Of a stretch of 64,000 bases of DNA, positions 23,761-31,640 are shown piece by piece. Location: the NCBI GenBank assembly GCA_043798715.1, contig JAZDOK010000066.1:6867-70866 (forward strand), written 5' to 3'. Source of the DNA: JAZDOK01 sp043798715. GTDB taxonomy: Bacteria; Vulcanimicrobiota; JAZDOK01. The translations under genes were made by a program, and so were the position numbers. The stretch's first letter is position 1; every line of letters begins with the position of its first letter. The notes beneath the pieces were generated by a model. That model did not search any database, was not told the origin of the DNA, and was given only the letters and a program-made list of their open reading frames with translations.

Positions 23761-23918
23761 TTCGATCCTCCGAATCCGCTATGTTGGGTCTAATCCCTCA
23801 GGGTCTTCGACCGGAAACCGCCATGCCTTGAAAAGTTCTCTTTTTGAAAGCTCTTTCCCTCCGCCTGCCGCAAACTTGAGGAGGAACCGCGGTAAAAAAG
23901 TGTAATTGTTCCAGCTTC

Positions 23919-25148
23919 ATGATCAATGCGTTCGCTCTGGAGGGGTTCAGAAGGACTTTCTCCGCTTTAAAACACAGGAATTACCGGCTCTACTGGTTCG
24001 GGCAGATGGTGTCCCTCTCGGGCTCCTGGATTCAGATCCTGGCCCAGGGATGGCTGGTGCTTAAACTCACCGATTCGCCCCTGTACCTCGGCCTGGTCAA
24101 TGCAGCCGCCTCTCTGCCCCTCCTCCTGCTCTCCATGTGGGGAGGGGTTCTGGCCGACCGCTTCGATAAGAGAAAGATTCTTCTTTTAACCCAGTTTGTA
24201 TCCATGCTTCTGGCCATAGTTCTGGGGGCGTTGATTTCGCTGGAGCTGATTAAAATCTGGCATGTTTTTCTAATCGCCTTTCTCCTCGGAACAGTAAACT
24301 CCATCGATGCTCCGACCCGCCAGGCCTACATAGTCGAACTGGTCGGGAAAGAGGACCTTACAAACGCCATCGCCCTTAATTCGGCCGCCTTTAACGGGGC
24401 GAGGATCGTGGGACCCGCCATAGCCGGATTTCTGATCAGTATAGCGGGACTGGGCTGGTGCTTCTACCTGAACGGTATCAGCTTCCTGGCAGTCCTCTGG
24501 GGCCTCTGGCTCATAGACCTGACTCCGGCAAAGCGCCACGAGATTATGTCTCCGCTGAAAAATCTCATCCTGGGCCTCCGCTATATCCGGCACACCCCAT
24601 GCGTCCTCAGCCTGATCAGTCTGATCGCCGTATCGAGCGTCTTCGGCATGGCCTACATGGTGCTGATGCCGATCTTCGCAAGGGACATCCTGAATGTCGG
24701 CGCCTCCGGACTGGGTTTCCTCATGACTGCAACCGGTATCGGAGCCCTCATCGGAGCCCTCACCCTGGCCTACATGGGCAATTTTTCGAGCAAGGGCACT
24801 TTTCTTCTTGCGACCTGCGGCCTGTTCTCGGTGGCCGTGTTTGCATTCTCCCTGTGCCGAAACTATCACCTGTCCCTCATTATAATGGCTGTAGCCGGCT
24901 GGTCCCTCGTTTCATTTACGGCCGTGATCAACACCCTTCTTCAGAGCATCATCCCCCACGAACTTCGCGGCCGGGTCATGAGCGTCTATGTCCTGGCCTT
25001 CCTGGGTCTCACGCCGTTCGGTTCCTTCCAGGCTGGCATCATCGCCCAGTGGGTTGGCGCTCCGTTCGCTTTGGCCCTGGGTGCCTGCATCTGCGCCTCC
25101 GCGGTCCTCTATCTTTACACGAGACGCAAGGCCCTTCTTAACTGCTGA
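23919..25148 (+). CDS. MFS transporter (MFS_3/enterobactin-exporter-like)
   Basis: The 409 residues have about 12 membrane helices. The N-terminal segment FSALKHRNYRLYWFGQMVSL and GGVLADRFDKRKILL (loop 2-3 motif) are typical of the MFS_3 subgroup that includes EntS-like and other small-molecule exporters. DAPTRQAYIVELVGKEDLTNAIALN is a subgroup marker. The substrate is unknown. The start at ATG 23919 has no good ribosome site close by; a later start is possible. It is divergent from chbG and convergent with the GH130-like gene, with a terminator in between that serves mainly the latter. Confidence 0.88.
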   Translation: MINAFALEGFRRTFSALKHRNYRLYWFGQMVSLSGSWIQILAQGWLVLKLTDSPLYLGLVNAAASLPLLLLSMWGGVLADRFDKRKILLLTQFVSMLLAIVLGALISLELIKIWHVFLIAFLLGTVNSIDAPTRQAYIVELVGKEDLTNAIALNSAAFNGARIVGPAIAGFLISIAGLGWCFYLNGISFLAVLWGLWLIDLTPAKRHEIMSPLKNLILGLRYIRHTPCVLSLISLIAVSSVFGMAYMVLMPIFARDILNVGASGLGFLMTATGIGALIGALTLAYMGNFSSKGTFLLATCGLFSVAVFAFSLCRNYHLSLIIMAVAGWSLVSFTAVINTLLQSIIPHELRGRVMSVYVLAFLGLTPFGSFQAGIIAQWVGAPFALALGACICASAVLYLYTRRKALLNC

Positions 25149-25149
25149 A

Positions 25150-25183
25150 AAAACAAAGAAGCCGGAGTCTGCGCTCCGGCTTC
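25150..25183 (-). terminator. Rho-independent terminator of the GH130-like gene
   Basis: The GAAGCCGGAG/CTCCGGCTTC 10-bp stem has a 6-base loop (25168-25173). On the minus strand it is followed by TTTGTTTTTTC, a good T-run. No T-run follows on the plus strand, so it ends the GH130-like transcript. Confidence 0.85.
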
Positions 25184-25206
25184 CCGCATCTTACGAAAAA
25201 TTCCTA

Positions 25207-26361
25207 TTACTTCTTTGGATCCATGGAGGCCTTGCCGATGTAGCGGTCGGCGCCGCCGTAATAGATGTTCACCTTGCCGTCCTGAACGGTAAGCCCCTCG
25301 CCGAAGACCACGTTATCAATGTAGCCGTGCTTCTCCCACTCCAGGGTGGGGGAGAGGATGGGCTTGTCGGTCCGGGCGAGCATCTTCGTTGGATCATTCT
25401 TATCGAAAAGCGCCGCTCCCATGTTATAGTCCTTGTGTTCCCCGCCGTCCCCGCCGTTGCTGTTGTAGAGGACCAGGATGCCCTTGTCCGTGTAGAAGGG
25501 CGGCGGGCCGGACTCCACCAGGTTGCTGTCAAACTTGTCTCCCCGGGTCTTGATGACCGGGTTCATGACGGGAGTCCAGTGAATGAGATCGTTTGAAAAG
25601 GCCATCCACATGTCGGTGTCCCCGAAGTACATGACGTAGCGGTCCTTGTAGAGTCCGTCCTTCACCTTCTCGGGAAGGATGGCGCCCGACTTGGTCCAAT
25701 TGCCGGTCGCCGGGAAATCGGGAAAGAGAGGGCCATGCTTTTCCCAATCACGCATGTCCTTTGAAGTGGCCAGGCACAGCCGGGCCTTGTCGCCGTCGTA
25801 GGCGGTGTAGGTGAGGTAATAGGTGTCATTGACCTTTACCAAGCGGGGATCCTCGATGCCCTTTTTTTCGTAATCGTGTTCGGGAACGATGATGGGCTCT
25901 TTTTTCCTGTCGAAGTTAACCCCGTCCTTGCTGGTGGCCAGGCCGAGCCTGCCGGTGCACTGGCCCGCCGGCTCGTTTTTGTCCTCCCCCCGGTAGATCA
26001 TGGTGGTGATTCCGTGCTCCCGGATGGTGGCCATGTTGTAAATATTCCTTGAATCGAAGCCTTCCTCGCGCGGTTTCATGATCGGTTCATTAAGCTTTTC
26101 AAAAGGCTTCAGCTTTAATTCCGCGACCTGCCCTTCGCCTTTGGGGATGATCTCGGAAATCATCGAATTGAGAACTTCCTTCTCACTCCGCGAGGAGTCT
26201 AAAATGGCTTTCTTGGGATCTAAAATCAGCTTGAGATCTTCTCTTTTTTTCCCTACGGAAACAATGTCATTGGAGAATGCCTGGGGAGCTGATTCCGTCT
26301 GCCTGGAGACGCCGGGAACTTTCGGGGATTCAAAAGGCTGAGAAACATTAATCTTATCCAT
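25207..26361 (-). CDS. GH130-like beta-mannoside phosphorylase/hydrolase domain protein
   Basis: The C-terminal 290 residues form a five-bladed-propeller-type glycosidase domain. GIEDPRL (168-174) carries the Asp that acts as proton donor in GH130; YNMATI, TYYLTYTAYDG, MYFGDTDMWMAFS and the ESGPPPF segment also fit GH130, with GH43/32-like folds as alternatives. The first 90 residues are extra and polar. They start MDKINVSQPFESPKV with NDIVSVGKK at 31-39, and resemble the N-terminus of the clostripain-like protein at 57457. No signal peptide is visible. The enzyme would phosphorolyse or hydrolyse mannosides. It has its own strong promoter (26389-26417) and terminator, so it is monocistronic. 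Confidence 0.78.
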   Translation of the reverse strand: MDKINVSQPFESPKVPGVSRQTESAPQAFSNDIVSVGKKREDLKLILDPKKAILDSSRSEKEVLNSMISEIIPKGEGQVAELKLKPFEKLNEPIMKPREEGFDSRNIYNMATIREHGITTMIYRGEDKNEPAGQCTGRLGLATSKDGVNFDRKKEPIIVPEHDYEKKGIEDPRLVKVNDTYYLTYTAYDGDKARLCLATSKDMRDWEKHGPLFPDFPATGNWTKSGAILPEKVKDGLYKDRYVMYFGDTDMWMAFSNDLIHWTPVMNPVIKTRGDKFDSNLVESGPPPFYTDKGILVLYNSNGGDGGEHKDYNMGAALFDKNDPTKMLARTDKPILSPTLEWEKHGYIDNVVFGEGLTVQDGKVNIYYGGADRYIGKASMDPKK

Positions 26362-26388
26362 CTTTTCCCCCTTATTTAAGATGGCTCT

Positions 26389-26417
26389 ATCATACTTAAA
26401 TTTTGTTGAGTTGTCAA
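26389..26417 (-). promoter_or_regulatory. sigma70-type promoter of the GH130-like gene
   Basis: On the minus strand TTGACA (26417-26412) and TATGAT (26394-26389) are spaced by 17 bases. Transcription would start near 26382, about 20 bases before ATG 26361, leaving a short leader with GGGGG as ribosome site. Confidence 0.85.
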
Positions 26418-26421
26418 TATA

Positions 26422-26448
26422 CCGCGCGATTTTTCCCTGATTGCGCGG
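26422..26448. promoter_or_regulatory. hairpin upstream of panC
   Basis: CCGCGCGA pairs with TTGCGCGG (8 bp, one G-U) around an 11-base loop. It lies between the divergent GH130-like promoter and the small frame preceding panC. It could be a regulatory structure; no T-run follows, so it is not a simple terminator. Confidence 0.4.
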
Positions 26449-26457
26449 GAGCCCATT

Positions 26458-26559
26458 ATGGGAGACTTAAAAGGGAAAACTAACTCTTTGAAAGAATTTA
26501 GAATGAGTAAACAGAGCAATTGGCTGCCGGAGCGGCTTAAAAAACAAAAGGATGATTAA
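26458..26559 (+). CDS. possible 33-residue leader peptide upstream of panC
   Basis: An ATG at 26458, eight bases after GGGAG, opens a frame MGDLKGKTNSLKEFRMSKQ continuing to NWLPERLKKQKDD and stopping 3 bp before panC. It is very basic and hydrophilic. The close spacing and its own ribosome site make translational coupling to panC possible, but short frames of this size also occur by chance. I do not recognise it. Confidence 0.3.
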   Translation: MGDLKGKTNSLKEFRMSKQSNWLPERLKKQKDD

Positions 26560-26562
26560 TAA

Positions 26563-27411
26563 ATGGAGATTCTGGTAACAATCCAGGAAATGCGGGAATG
26601 GGTTGCCGCCAAGAAAGCCCAGCGGAAAAAAATCGGCTTTGTACCCACCATGGGTTTTCTCCATAAGGGCCACCTGGAGCTGATCAAGAGAGCCCGTGCC
26701 GGCTGCGGAGCCGTCGTTGTCAGCATCTTCGTCAACCCCATGCAGTTCGGCAGAAATGAAGATTTTTCCGCCTATCCCAAAGATCTTGAACGGGACCAGC
26801 AACTGGCCGAGTGGGCCGGGACCGACGTCATATTTCTTCCCGAGGCCGAGGAGATATATCCCCCGGATTTTCTGAGCTACGTCGAGGTGCCCAAACTTTC
26901 AGAAGTGCTCTGCGGGGCTGAAAGGCCGGGCCATTTTCGGGGTGTCTGCACCGTCATCGCCAAGTTCCTTAACCTTATCCAGCCGGACGAGCTTTTCCTG
27001 GGGGAAAAAGATGCCCAGCAATTGCTCATTCTGGAAACGATGATCCGGGACTTAAACTTCCCCGTCGCGGTGGTCTCCGTTCCCACGGTCAGGGAGGCGG
27101 ACGGGCTGGCCTTGAGTTCCCGCAACAGCTACCTGAACGCCAAGGAGAGGCAGGCGGCCTCCTTCATCTATAAAGCCCTGACGCATGCCAGGGATCTCAT
27201 CCGCCGGGGGGAATTTTCCGCCCCGGTCATCATCTCTGAAATCAAGAGGATCATGTCCAGCCACCCGCAGGTTGCGTGGGAGTACGTCGAAGTCGTAGAT
27301 GCCAAAACTCTCGAGGAAGTCATCGAACTCAAGGGGGACGTCATGATCGCCGTGGCGGCCCATGTAGGGAAAGCCCGCCTTATCGACAACCTGCGACTGC
27401 GCGTGGGATAG
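26563..27411 (+). CDS. panC: pantothenate synthetase
   Basis: The 282-residue enzyme joins pantoate and beta-alanine with ATP to make pantothenate, the coenzyme A precursor, in the cytosol. VPTMGFLHKGHLELI carries the HxGH nucleotide motif, VSIFVNPMQFG binds pantoate, FLGEKDAQQL is the adenylate loop (Ala where Tyr or Phe is usual), and ALSSRN is the KMSKS-like loop. AAGGA lies about 8 bases before ATG 26563. panB and panD are absent here. The ABC ATPase gene follows 2 bp after the stop, so panC probably heads the membrane-protein operon that extends to about 32.9 kb. Confidence 0.95.
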   Translation: MEILVTIQEMREWVAAKKAQRKKIGFVPTMGFLHKGHLELIKRARAGCGAVVVSIFVNPMQFGRNEDFSAYPKDLERDQQLAEWAGTDVIFLPEAEEIYPPDFLSYVEVPKLSEVLCGAERPGHFRGVCTVIAKFLNLIQPDELFLGEKDAQQLLILETMIRDLNFPVAVVSVPTVREADGLALSSRNSYLNAKERQAASFIYKALTHARDLIRRGEFSAPVIISEIKRIMSSHPQVAWEYVEVVDAKTLEEVIELKGDVMIAVAAHVGKARLIDNLRLRVG

Positions 27412-27413
27412 GC

Positions 27414-28097
27414 GTGAGCTCCCTGATCAGGACCGAGGGACTCACCAGAATTTACCGGACAGGGCCGGTGGAAGTCCGGGCGCTCGACGGAGTTTCCCTC
27501 GAGGTGAATGAAGGCGAGGTTCTCTGCATCTGGGGCCGCTCAGGAAGCGGAAAGACGACCCTCCTCAATCTTCTGGGATGCCTGGATCGCCCGACCAGCG
27601 GAAAAATATTTCTGGAAGAAGAGGAACTGACTTCGCTTTCGGAACGAGAACTGCCCTTAATCCGGAGGAGGGGATTCGGCTTCATCTTCAGCCCATTCAA
27701 CCTCATCTCTCATCTGACCGCCCTCGAGAACGTGGCGCTTCCTATGAAATATTCGAAAATTCCCCTTAAAGAACGGAAGACACGTGCTTTGAACGAACTT
27801 TGCCGGCTGGGACTCGATAAAAGAGTTCACTTCTATCCAGGCCAGCTCTCGGGAGGGGAACTTCAGCGCGTCTCCATTGCCCGGGCCCTCGTCACCCGCC
27901 CCCGGATCGTGCTGGCCGATGAGCCGACCGGACTTCTTGACTCCAAGACCGCCGAAGATTTTGCCTCCCTCATCCGGGAATCAAACAAAACCCTGGGCCA
28001 GACAATCCTGATCGTCTCTCATGACGAAATCCTGCGGGATATCGCCCACCGGGTTCTCGTGCTCCAGGACGGCCGGATTGAGAGGAATACGAAATGA
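27414..28097 (+). CDS. LolD/MacB-type ABC transporter ATPase with altered Q-loop
   Basis: The 227-residue ATPase has Walker A GRSGSGKTT (41-49), signature LSGGE (145-149), Walker B IVLADE (165-170) and switch H203 in VSHD. It is of the lipoprotein-release/macrolide-export class. The Q-loop reads GFIFSPFNL where relatives have FQ: Ser93 replaces the Gln that contacts Mg2+ and the permease. GTG 27414 starts 2 bp after panC; family similarity begins at LIRTEGLTRIY. No FtsX-like permease is adjacent. Instead four unknown membrane proteins follow, the first 37 bp downstream. A 16-codon frame overlaps its stop as ATGA (28094) but is probably chance. Confidence 0.88.
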   Translation: MSSLIRTEGLTRIYRTGPVEVRALDGVSLEVNEGEVLCIWGRSGSGKTTLLNLLGCLDRPTSGKIFLEEEELTSLSERELPLIRRRGFGFIFSPFNLISHLTALENVALPMKYSKIPLKERKTRALNELCRLGLDKRVHFYPGQLSGGELQRVSIARALVTRPRIVLADEPTGLLDSKTAEDFASLIRESNKTLGQTILIVSHDEILRDIAHRVLVLQDGRIERNTK

Positions 28098-28134
28098 CGG
28101 GACGAATAGTGGGAATATATCTGGAGGAAAAGCC

Positions 28135-28950
28135 GTGGATCTGAGCCAGAGTCAAATGGCGTGGTTCAACCTCGATAAGCTCAACAATTTCATCGGCGTT
28201 TTCCTTTTTACCGCTCTCATAGCCTGGTTTATCTTTCGCGCCAGGCACCGGAATCTGTTTATCAGGAAAATTGCCGGGCTTTCGGCCATAGATGAGGCCG
28301 TGGGAAGAGCCACCGAGATGGGCCGGCCGGTGCTCTACGTGCCGGGCCTTCAGGACGTGGACAACATCCAGACCCTGGCCGCCCTCTCGATCCTGGGGCA
28401 CGTGGCGGAGAAGACCGCCGAATATGAAACCCCGCTTCTGTGCCCTTGCTGCCGCTCGGTGGTTATGTCCACGGCCCAGGAGGTGGTTCGGGAATCGTAT
28501 ATCAGGTCCGGCAAGGCGGATGACTTCGTGCGGGACAACGTCCGCTACCTCTCCGACGATCAGTTCGGATACGTGGCCGGGGTGGACGGCCTCATGATTC
28601 GCGAGAAACCGGCGGCCATCTTCTTCATGGGCCCTTTTTACGCCGAATCCCTCATCCTGGCTGAAACCGGCCATTCCACCGGCGCCATCCAGATAGCCGG
28701 CACCGCCGAGGCCTCCCAGCTTCCGTTCTTCGTGGCGGCCTGCGACTACACCCTGATCGGGGAGGAGCTCTACGCCGCCTCGGCCTGCCTCTCGCGCGAT
28801 CCCGTCCAGGTGGGCAGCCTCAAGGGGCAGGACGCAGGAAAGGCGATTATCCTGGGGGCCATTCTGCTTTCATGCCTCCTCATGACTTTATCCCAAATAT
28901 TCGGGTGGAGCGGCCTTGAAGAAACCATACGCGCCGTCTTCAGGACATAG
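28135..28950 (+). CDS. conserved membrane protein, first of an unknown four-gene set (DUF6754-like)
   Basis: This 271-residue protein has one membrane helix near the N-terminus (about 18-36) and one near the C-terminus (about 245-265), with a soluble domain between. Marked segments are VLYVPGLQDVDNIQT, GVDGLMIREKPAAIFF, FYAESLILAETG and ACDYTLIGEELYAAS. From memory these match a family called DUF6754, for which I know no function. A CPCC pair of Cys (about 102-105) follows TPLL. GTG 28135 is chosen because GGAGG lies 7 bases upstream. It is followed 12 bp later by a polytopic protein, and the next genes overlap, so they act together. A role at the inner membrane is clear; the activity is not. 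Confidence 0.75.
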   Translation: MDLSQSQMAWFNLDKLNNFIGVFLFTALIAWFIFRARHRNLFIRKIAGLSAIDEAVGRATEMGRPVLYVPGLQDVDNIQTLAALSILGHVAEKTAEYETPLLCPCCRSVVMSTAQEVVRESYIRSGKADDFVRDNVRYLSDDQFGYVAGVDGLMIREKPAAIFFMGPFYAESLILAETGHSTGAIQIAGTAEASQLPFFVAACDYTLIGEELYAASACLSRDPVQVGSLKGQDAGKAIILGAILLSCLLMTLSQIFGWSGLEETIRAVFRT

Positions 28951-28962
28951 GAGCATGACGGC

Positions 28963-29619
28963 ATGAAACGACAACTTCCCATTCTCATTACCTTCATCGC
29001 CGGCATCACCATGATCATCCAGTTTTTCCTTCCCCGCCTGGAACATGCAACCGTCCCGCCGCTGGGCGATCTCTTTCTTAACTGGTTCCTCATAATCTTC
29101 GCCTTCGCCTATATCCTGGGAGGGGCCAGCCTGGTGGTCGTCAACTTCTCCAAAATCGCCAAGTCGGCTCCCGGCTGGGGATACAATGCGGTCCTCCTCG
29201 CCGGCCTCTTCGGAACGCTCGCGGCGGGCCTTTTCGGAGGCATTAATGAAGGCAGCCTCTTCCGCTACATTTTTAACTACGTCTTCACTCCTCTCTCGGC
29301 CACCATGTTCGCCCTCCTGGCTTTCTTCATCGCCTCGGCCGCCTTCCGGGCCTTTAAGGCCAAGACAATGGAGGCCACCCTTCTCCTCATCGCCGCCCTT
29401 ATAGTGATGATCGGGCAGGTGCCGCTCGGGCAGGCGCTCTGGAGCCACCTCCCGTTTCTTAAGGGGATTTCACTTAACATCCTGATTGACGACTGGATCA
29501 TGAACGGCTTTAATGCGGCCGGACAGCGGGCCATCATCCTGGGGGCCTCTCTGGGACTCATTTCGATGTCCCTTAAGATACTGCTGGGCATCGAACGCTC
29601 CTACCTGGGAGGCGACTGA
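28963..29619 (+). CDS. polytopic membrane protein, second of the unknown set
   Basis: The 218 residues contain about six hydrophobic helices (about 5-25, 38-62, 73-95, 108-133, 138-158, 187-207) and short charged loops. The C-terminal FNAAGQRAIILGASLGLISM followed by ILLGIERSYLGGD looks like a conserved block. From memory it occurs beside DUF6754-type genes in other genomes. There is no transporter signature and no enzyme motif. Its last base is the first base of the next gene's ATG (overlap at 29619), indicating tight coupling. Function is unknown; a membrane scaffold or channel partner is only a guess. Confidence 0.72.
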   Translation: MKRQLPILITFIAGITMIIQFFLPRLEHATVPPLGDLFLNWFLIIFAFAYILGGASLVVVNFSKIAKSAPGWGYNAVLLAGLFGTLAAGLFGGINEGSLFRYIFNYVFTPLSATMFALLAFFIASAAFRAFKAKTMEATLLLIAALIVMIGQVPLGQALWSHLPFLKGISLNILIDDWIMNGFNAAGQRAIILGASLGLISMSLKILLGIERSYLGGD

Positions 29620-30452
29620 TGCTCTGGCGCCTGCTTAATCTCGACCGGAAAGTCATCTTCCTGCTGGTCCTGGCCGCGGCGGGAATACCCCTTTTCTTTC
29701 CGCTCAATATCGGGATCAAACCCTCCCAGCCGGTGAAAAATATCTACAATTTTATTGAGAAGCTTCCCCCCGGCAAAAATATCCTGATATCATTCGACTA
29801 TGGCCCCTCCACCCGCATCGAGTGCGCGCCGATGGCGGCCGCCGTCATGCGCCACGCCTTCCGCCGCGGCCTCCGCGTCGTGGGCCTCACCGTCTGGCCG
29901 GAGGGCGCCGCCCTGGCCAGCGATCTTTTGAAGAGAATAGGGAAAGAGTGCGGTAAAAAATACGGGCAAGACTACCTGGATCTGGGGTACAAGCCAGGAA
30001 ACGAAATGGCCATCCTGGCCTTAAGCAAGGGAATCCAGACTATATGCCCCCGTGACGCCGCCGGAACTCCGATTGAAGAGTTCCCCATTCTCTCTGGAAT
30101 CCGCACCCTCCGGGACTTCGACCTCATCCTTAGCTTCAGCGGAGGATTCCCCGGGCTTACGGACTGGATCACCATCGCCCAGGCGCAGTGCCACCGCCCG
30201 GTGGCCGGAGGCTGCACTGCGGTCATCGCGTCCCAGCTCTACCCCTACATCAACTCCGGCCAGCTCCTGGGCCTCATGGGAGGGCTCAAGGGGGCCGCCG
30301 AATATGAGACGCTCATCGGGCACCCCGAGGAGGCCTGCCTGGCCATGGACGCCCAGGGCGTGACGCACTTCCTCATCGCGGGCCTGATCCTGCTCTCTAA
30401 CCTCGTTTTTTTTGCCACCAGGAAAAAGAAAAAAATAAAGGGAGGCGTCTGA
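29619..30452 (+). CDS. membrane-anchored globular protein, third of the unknown set
   Basis: The 277-residue protein has an N-terminal helix (about 10-30), an alpha/beta domain of about 210 residues, and a C-terminal helix (about 250-268) followed by a Lys-rich end RKKKKIKGG. The domain contains GKNILISFDYGPSTRIECAP, LRVVGLTVWPEG, YLDLGYKPGNEMA and LLGLMGGLKGAAEYE. Alternating strands and glycine loops suggest a Rossmann-like or SGNH-like fold, but I see no catalytic triad. If both termini are cytoplasmic the domain lies outside the membrane. It overlaps both neighbours by one base, so it belongs to the same complex or pathway. Confidence 0.72.
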   Translation: MLWRLLNLDRKVIFLLVLAAAGIPLFFPLNIGIKPSQPVKNIYNFIEKLPPGKNILISFDYGPSTRIECAPMAAAVMRHAFRRGLRVVGLTVWPEGAALASDLLKRIGKECGKKYGQDYLDLGYKPGNEMAILALSKGIQTICPRDAAGTPIEEFPILSGIRTLRDFDLILSFSGGFPGLTDWITIAQAQCHRPVAGGCTAVIASQLYPYINSGQLLGLMGGLKGAAEYETLIGHPEEACLAMDAQGVTHFLIAGLILLSNLVFFATRKKKKIKGGV

Positions 30453-31225
30453 TGGAAATACTCACCGCCTCCCAGGTCATCGGGCTTTGGATCGCAGGGT
30501 TTTTGACCCTCTTTATCTTCAGTTTTCTATACAGGGACAATCCCTTCTATAAGTTCGCGGAGCACCTCTACGTCGGGGTCTCCGCCGGCTACATGATGTC
30601 GGTGGATTTCTGGAACGTGCTCAAGCCGAACCTCATTGACCGCCTGGCGACGGCCGTCTCGTCCGCCGTCTCGGGACGCATCTTCACTAAGGAATGCCTC
30701 TACCTCATCCCCGCCGTCCTGGGAATTCTCATGCTATCCAGGCTCTTTCCGAAAATCGGCTGGATCAGCCGCTGGCCATTGGCCTTCATAGTGGGGGTCA
30801 CCGCCGGCATCAACATCGTCTATTCCATGCAGGCCCAGATCTTAAAACAGATAGAGGCCACCATACTCCCCCTCTGGGTCAAAGCTCCCCCGCATCTGGT
30901 CCAGTTAAAAATCGCGTCCCTTCAACTCTTCTCATTCACCTCCGCGGTGGACTTAAGCCAAACCGTCTTTAACTGGCTCGTCGTCATCGGGGTGTGCTGC
31001 GGGCTTATCTATTTCTTCTTCTCGATGGAACACCGCGGCTTCTTTGGAGGCGCCTCGAGGGTGGGGATCTGGGTGCTCATGATCGCCTTCGGCGCGGCCT
31101 TCGGATACACCGTAATGGCCCGTGTCTCCCTCCTCATCGGGAGAATTCTCTTTTTCAAAAACGAGTGGTGGGAGGCCGTAAAAGTGACCTTCGCGGCTAT
31201 CCTGCGCCTCTTTCATTCCGGTTAA
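30452..31225 (+). CDS. polytopic membrane protein, fourth of the unknown set
   Basis: The 257 residues have about six hydrophobic helices (about 8-28, 83-102, 107-128, 170-192, 203-228 and a weaker one near 35-55). FSFLYRDNPFYKFAEHLYVG and VSAGYMMSVDFWNVL lie after the first helix, LFPKIGWISRWPLAFIVGV is central, and RVSLLIGRILFFKNEWW is near the end. The sequence is not one I can tie to a known transporter. It begins one base inside the previous gene and ends 5 bp before a small two-helix protein. It is most likely an integral part of an inner-membrane complex with the preceding three products. Confidence 0.72.
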   Translation: MEILTASQVIGLWIAGFLTLFIFSFLYRDNPFYKFAEHLYVGVSAGYMMSVDFWNVLKPNLIDRLATAVSSAVSGRIFTKECLYLIPAVLGILMLSRLFPKIGWISRWPLAFIVGVTAGINIVYSMQAQILKQIEATILPLWVKAPPHLVQLKIASLQLFSFTSAVDLSQTVFNWLVVIGVCCGLIYFFFSMEHRGFFGGASRVGIWVLMIAFGAAFGYTVMARVSLLIGRILFFKNEWWEAVKVTFAAILRLFHSG

Positions 31226-31230
31226 GAACG

Positions 31231-31635
31231 ATGGATGAGTTTGTCGTCCATCCTCTCAGGCGCAATCTAACGCGCTCAATCATGGCGGCCGTGAGCATTG
31301 CGGTCGTCATGCTGGCTTTTTATTTCGCTCTCGGCCAATCCCTCTTGGCCGCCCTGGCCGCCGGGGTCTTTCTCTTCTTCAGCCTCTCCGCCTTCTTCTT
31401 TCCCACCGCCTATATCTTCTCGAATGAAACCTTGACCATCAGGCGCTTTCTTTATAAACAAACGCTTTCTCTGAAGCAATTCAGAAGTTATTCAATCGAA
31501 AAAAACGGCATCTTCCTGAGCCCCTTCCCGGACAAGGAGCGCTTTGACAACTTCCGGGGAGTCTTCCTGGTACTGGATGCAAAGGAGCGGGAAAAAGTTT
31601 TGCCTCTGATCGAGAAGTACATCGCTAACGGTTAA
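31231..31635 (+). CDS. small two-helix membrane protein with PH-like C-terminal part
   Basis: This 134-residue protein starts at ATG 31231 and has two adjoining helices (about 17-35 and 39-60). A soluble segment follows with FSNETLTIRRFLYKQTLSLKQ and FRSYSIEKNGIFLSPFPDK. Helix pair plus a strand-rich segment resembles bacterial PH-like membrane proteins (YdbS/YdbT type), but the match is by shape only. It is 5 bp after the unknown membrane set and 5 bp before an MFS gene, so it is in the same transcript. It may be an accessory part of the set. Confidence 0.6.
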   Translation: MDEFVVHPLRRNLTRSIMAAVSIAVVMLAFYFALGQSLLAALAAGVFLFFSLSAFFFPTAYIFSNETLTIRRFLYKQTLSLKQFRSYSIEKNGIFLSPFPDKERFDNFRGVFLVLDAKEREKVLPLIEKYIANG

Positions 31636-31640
31636 TCACA

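Noticed and set aside
23761..23918. Possible tRNA or promoter in the chbG/MFS divergent gap
   Set aside because: No cloverleaf with a GTTCRA arm can be formed and no -35/-10 pair with normal spacing was found.
28094..28144. 16-codon frame overlapping the ABC ATPase stop as ATGA
   Set aside because: It is too short to judge, ends inside the next gene's start, and the true start of that gene has its own GGAGG.
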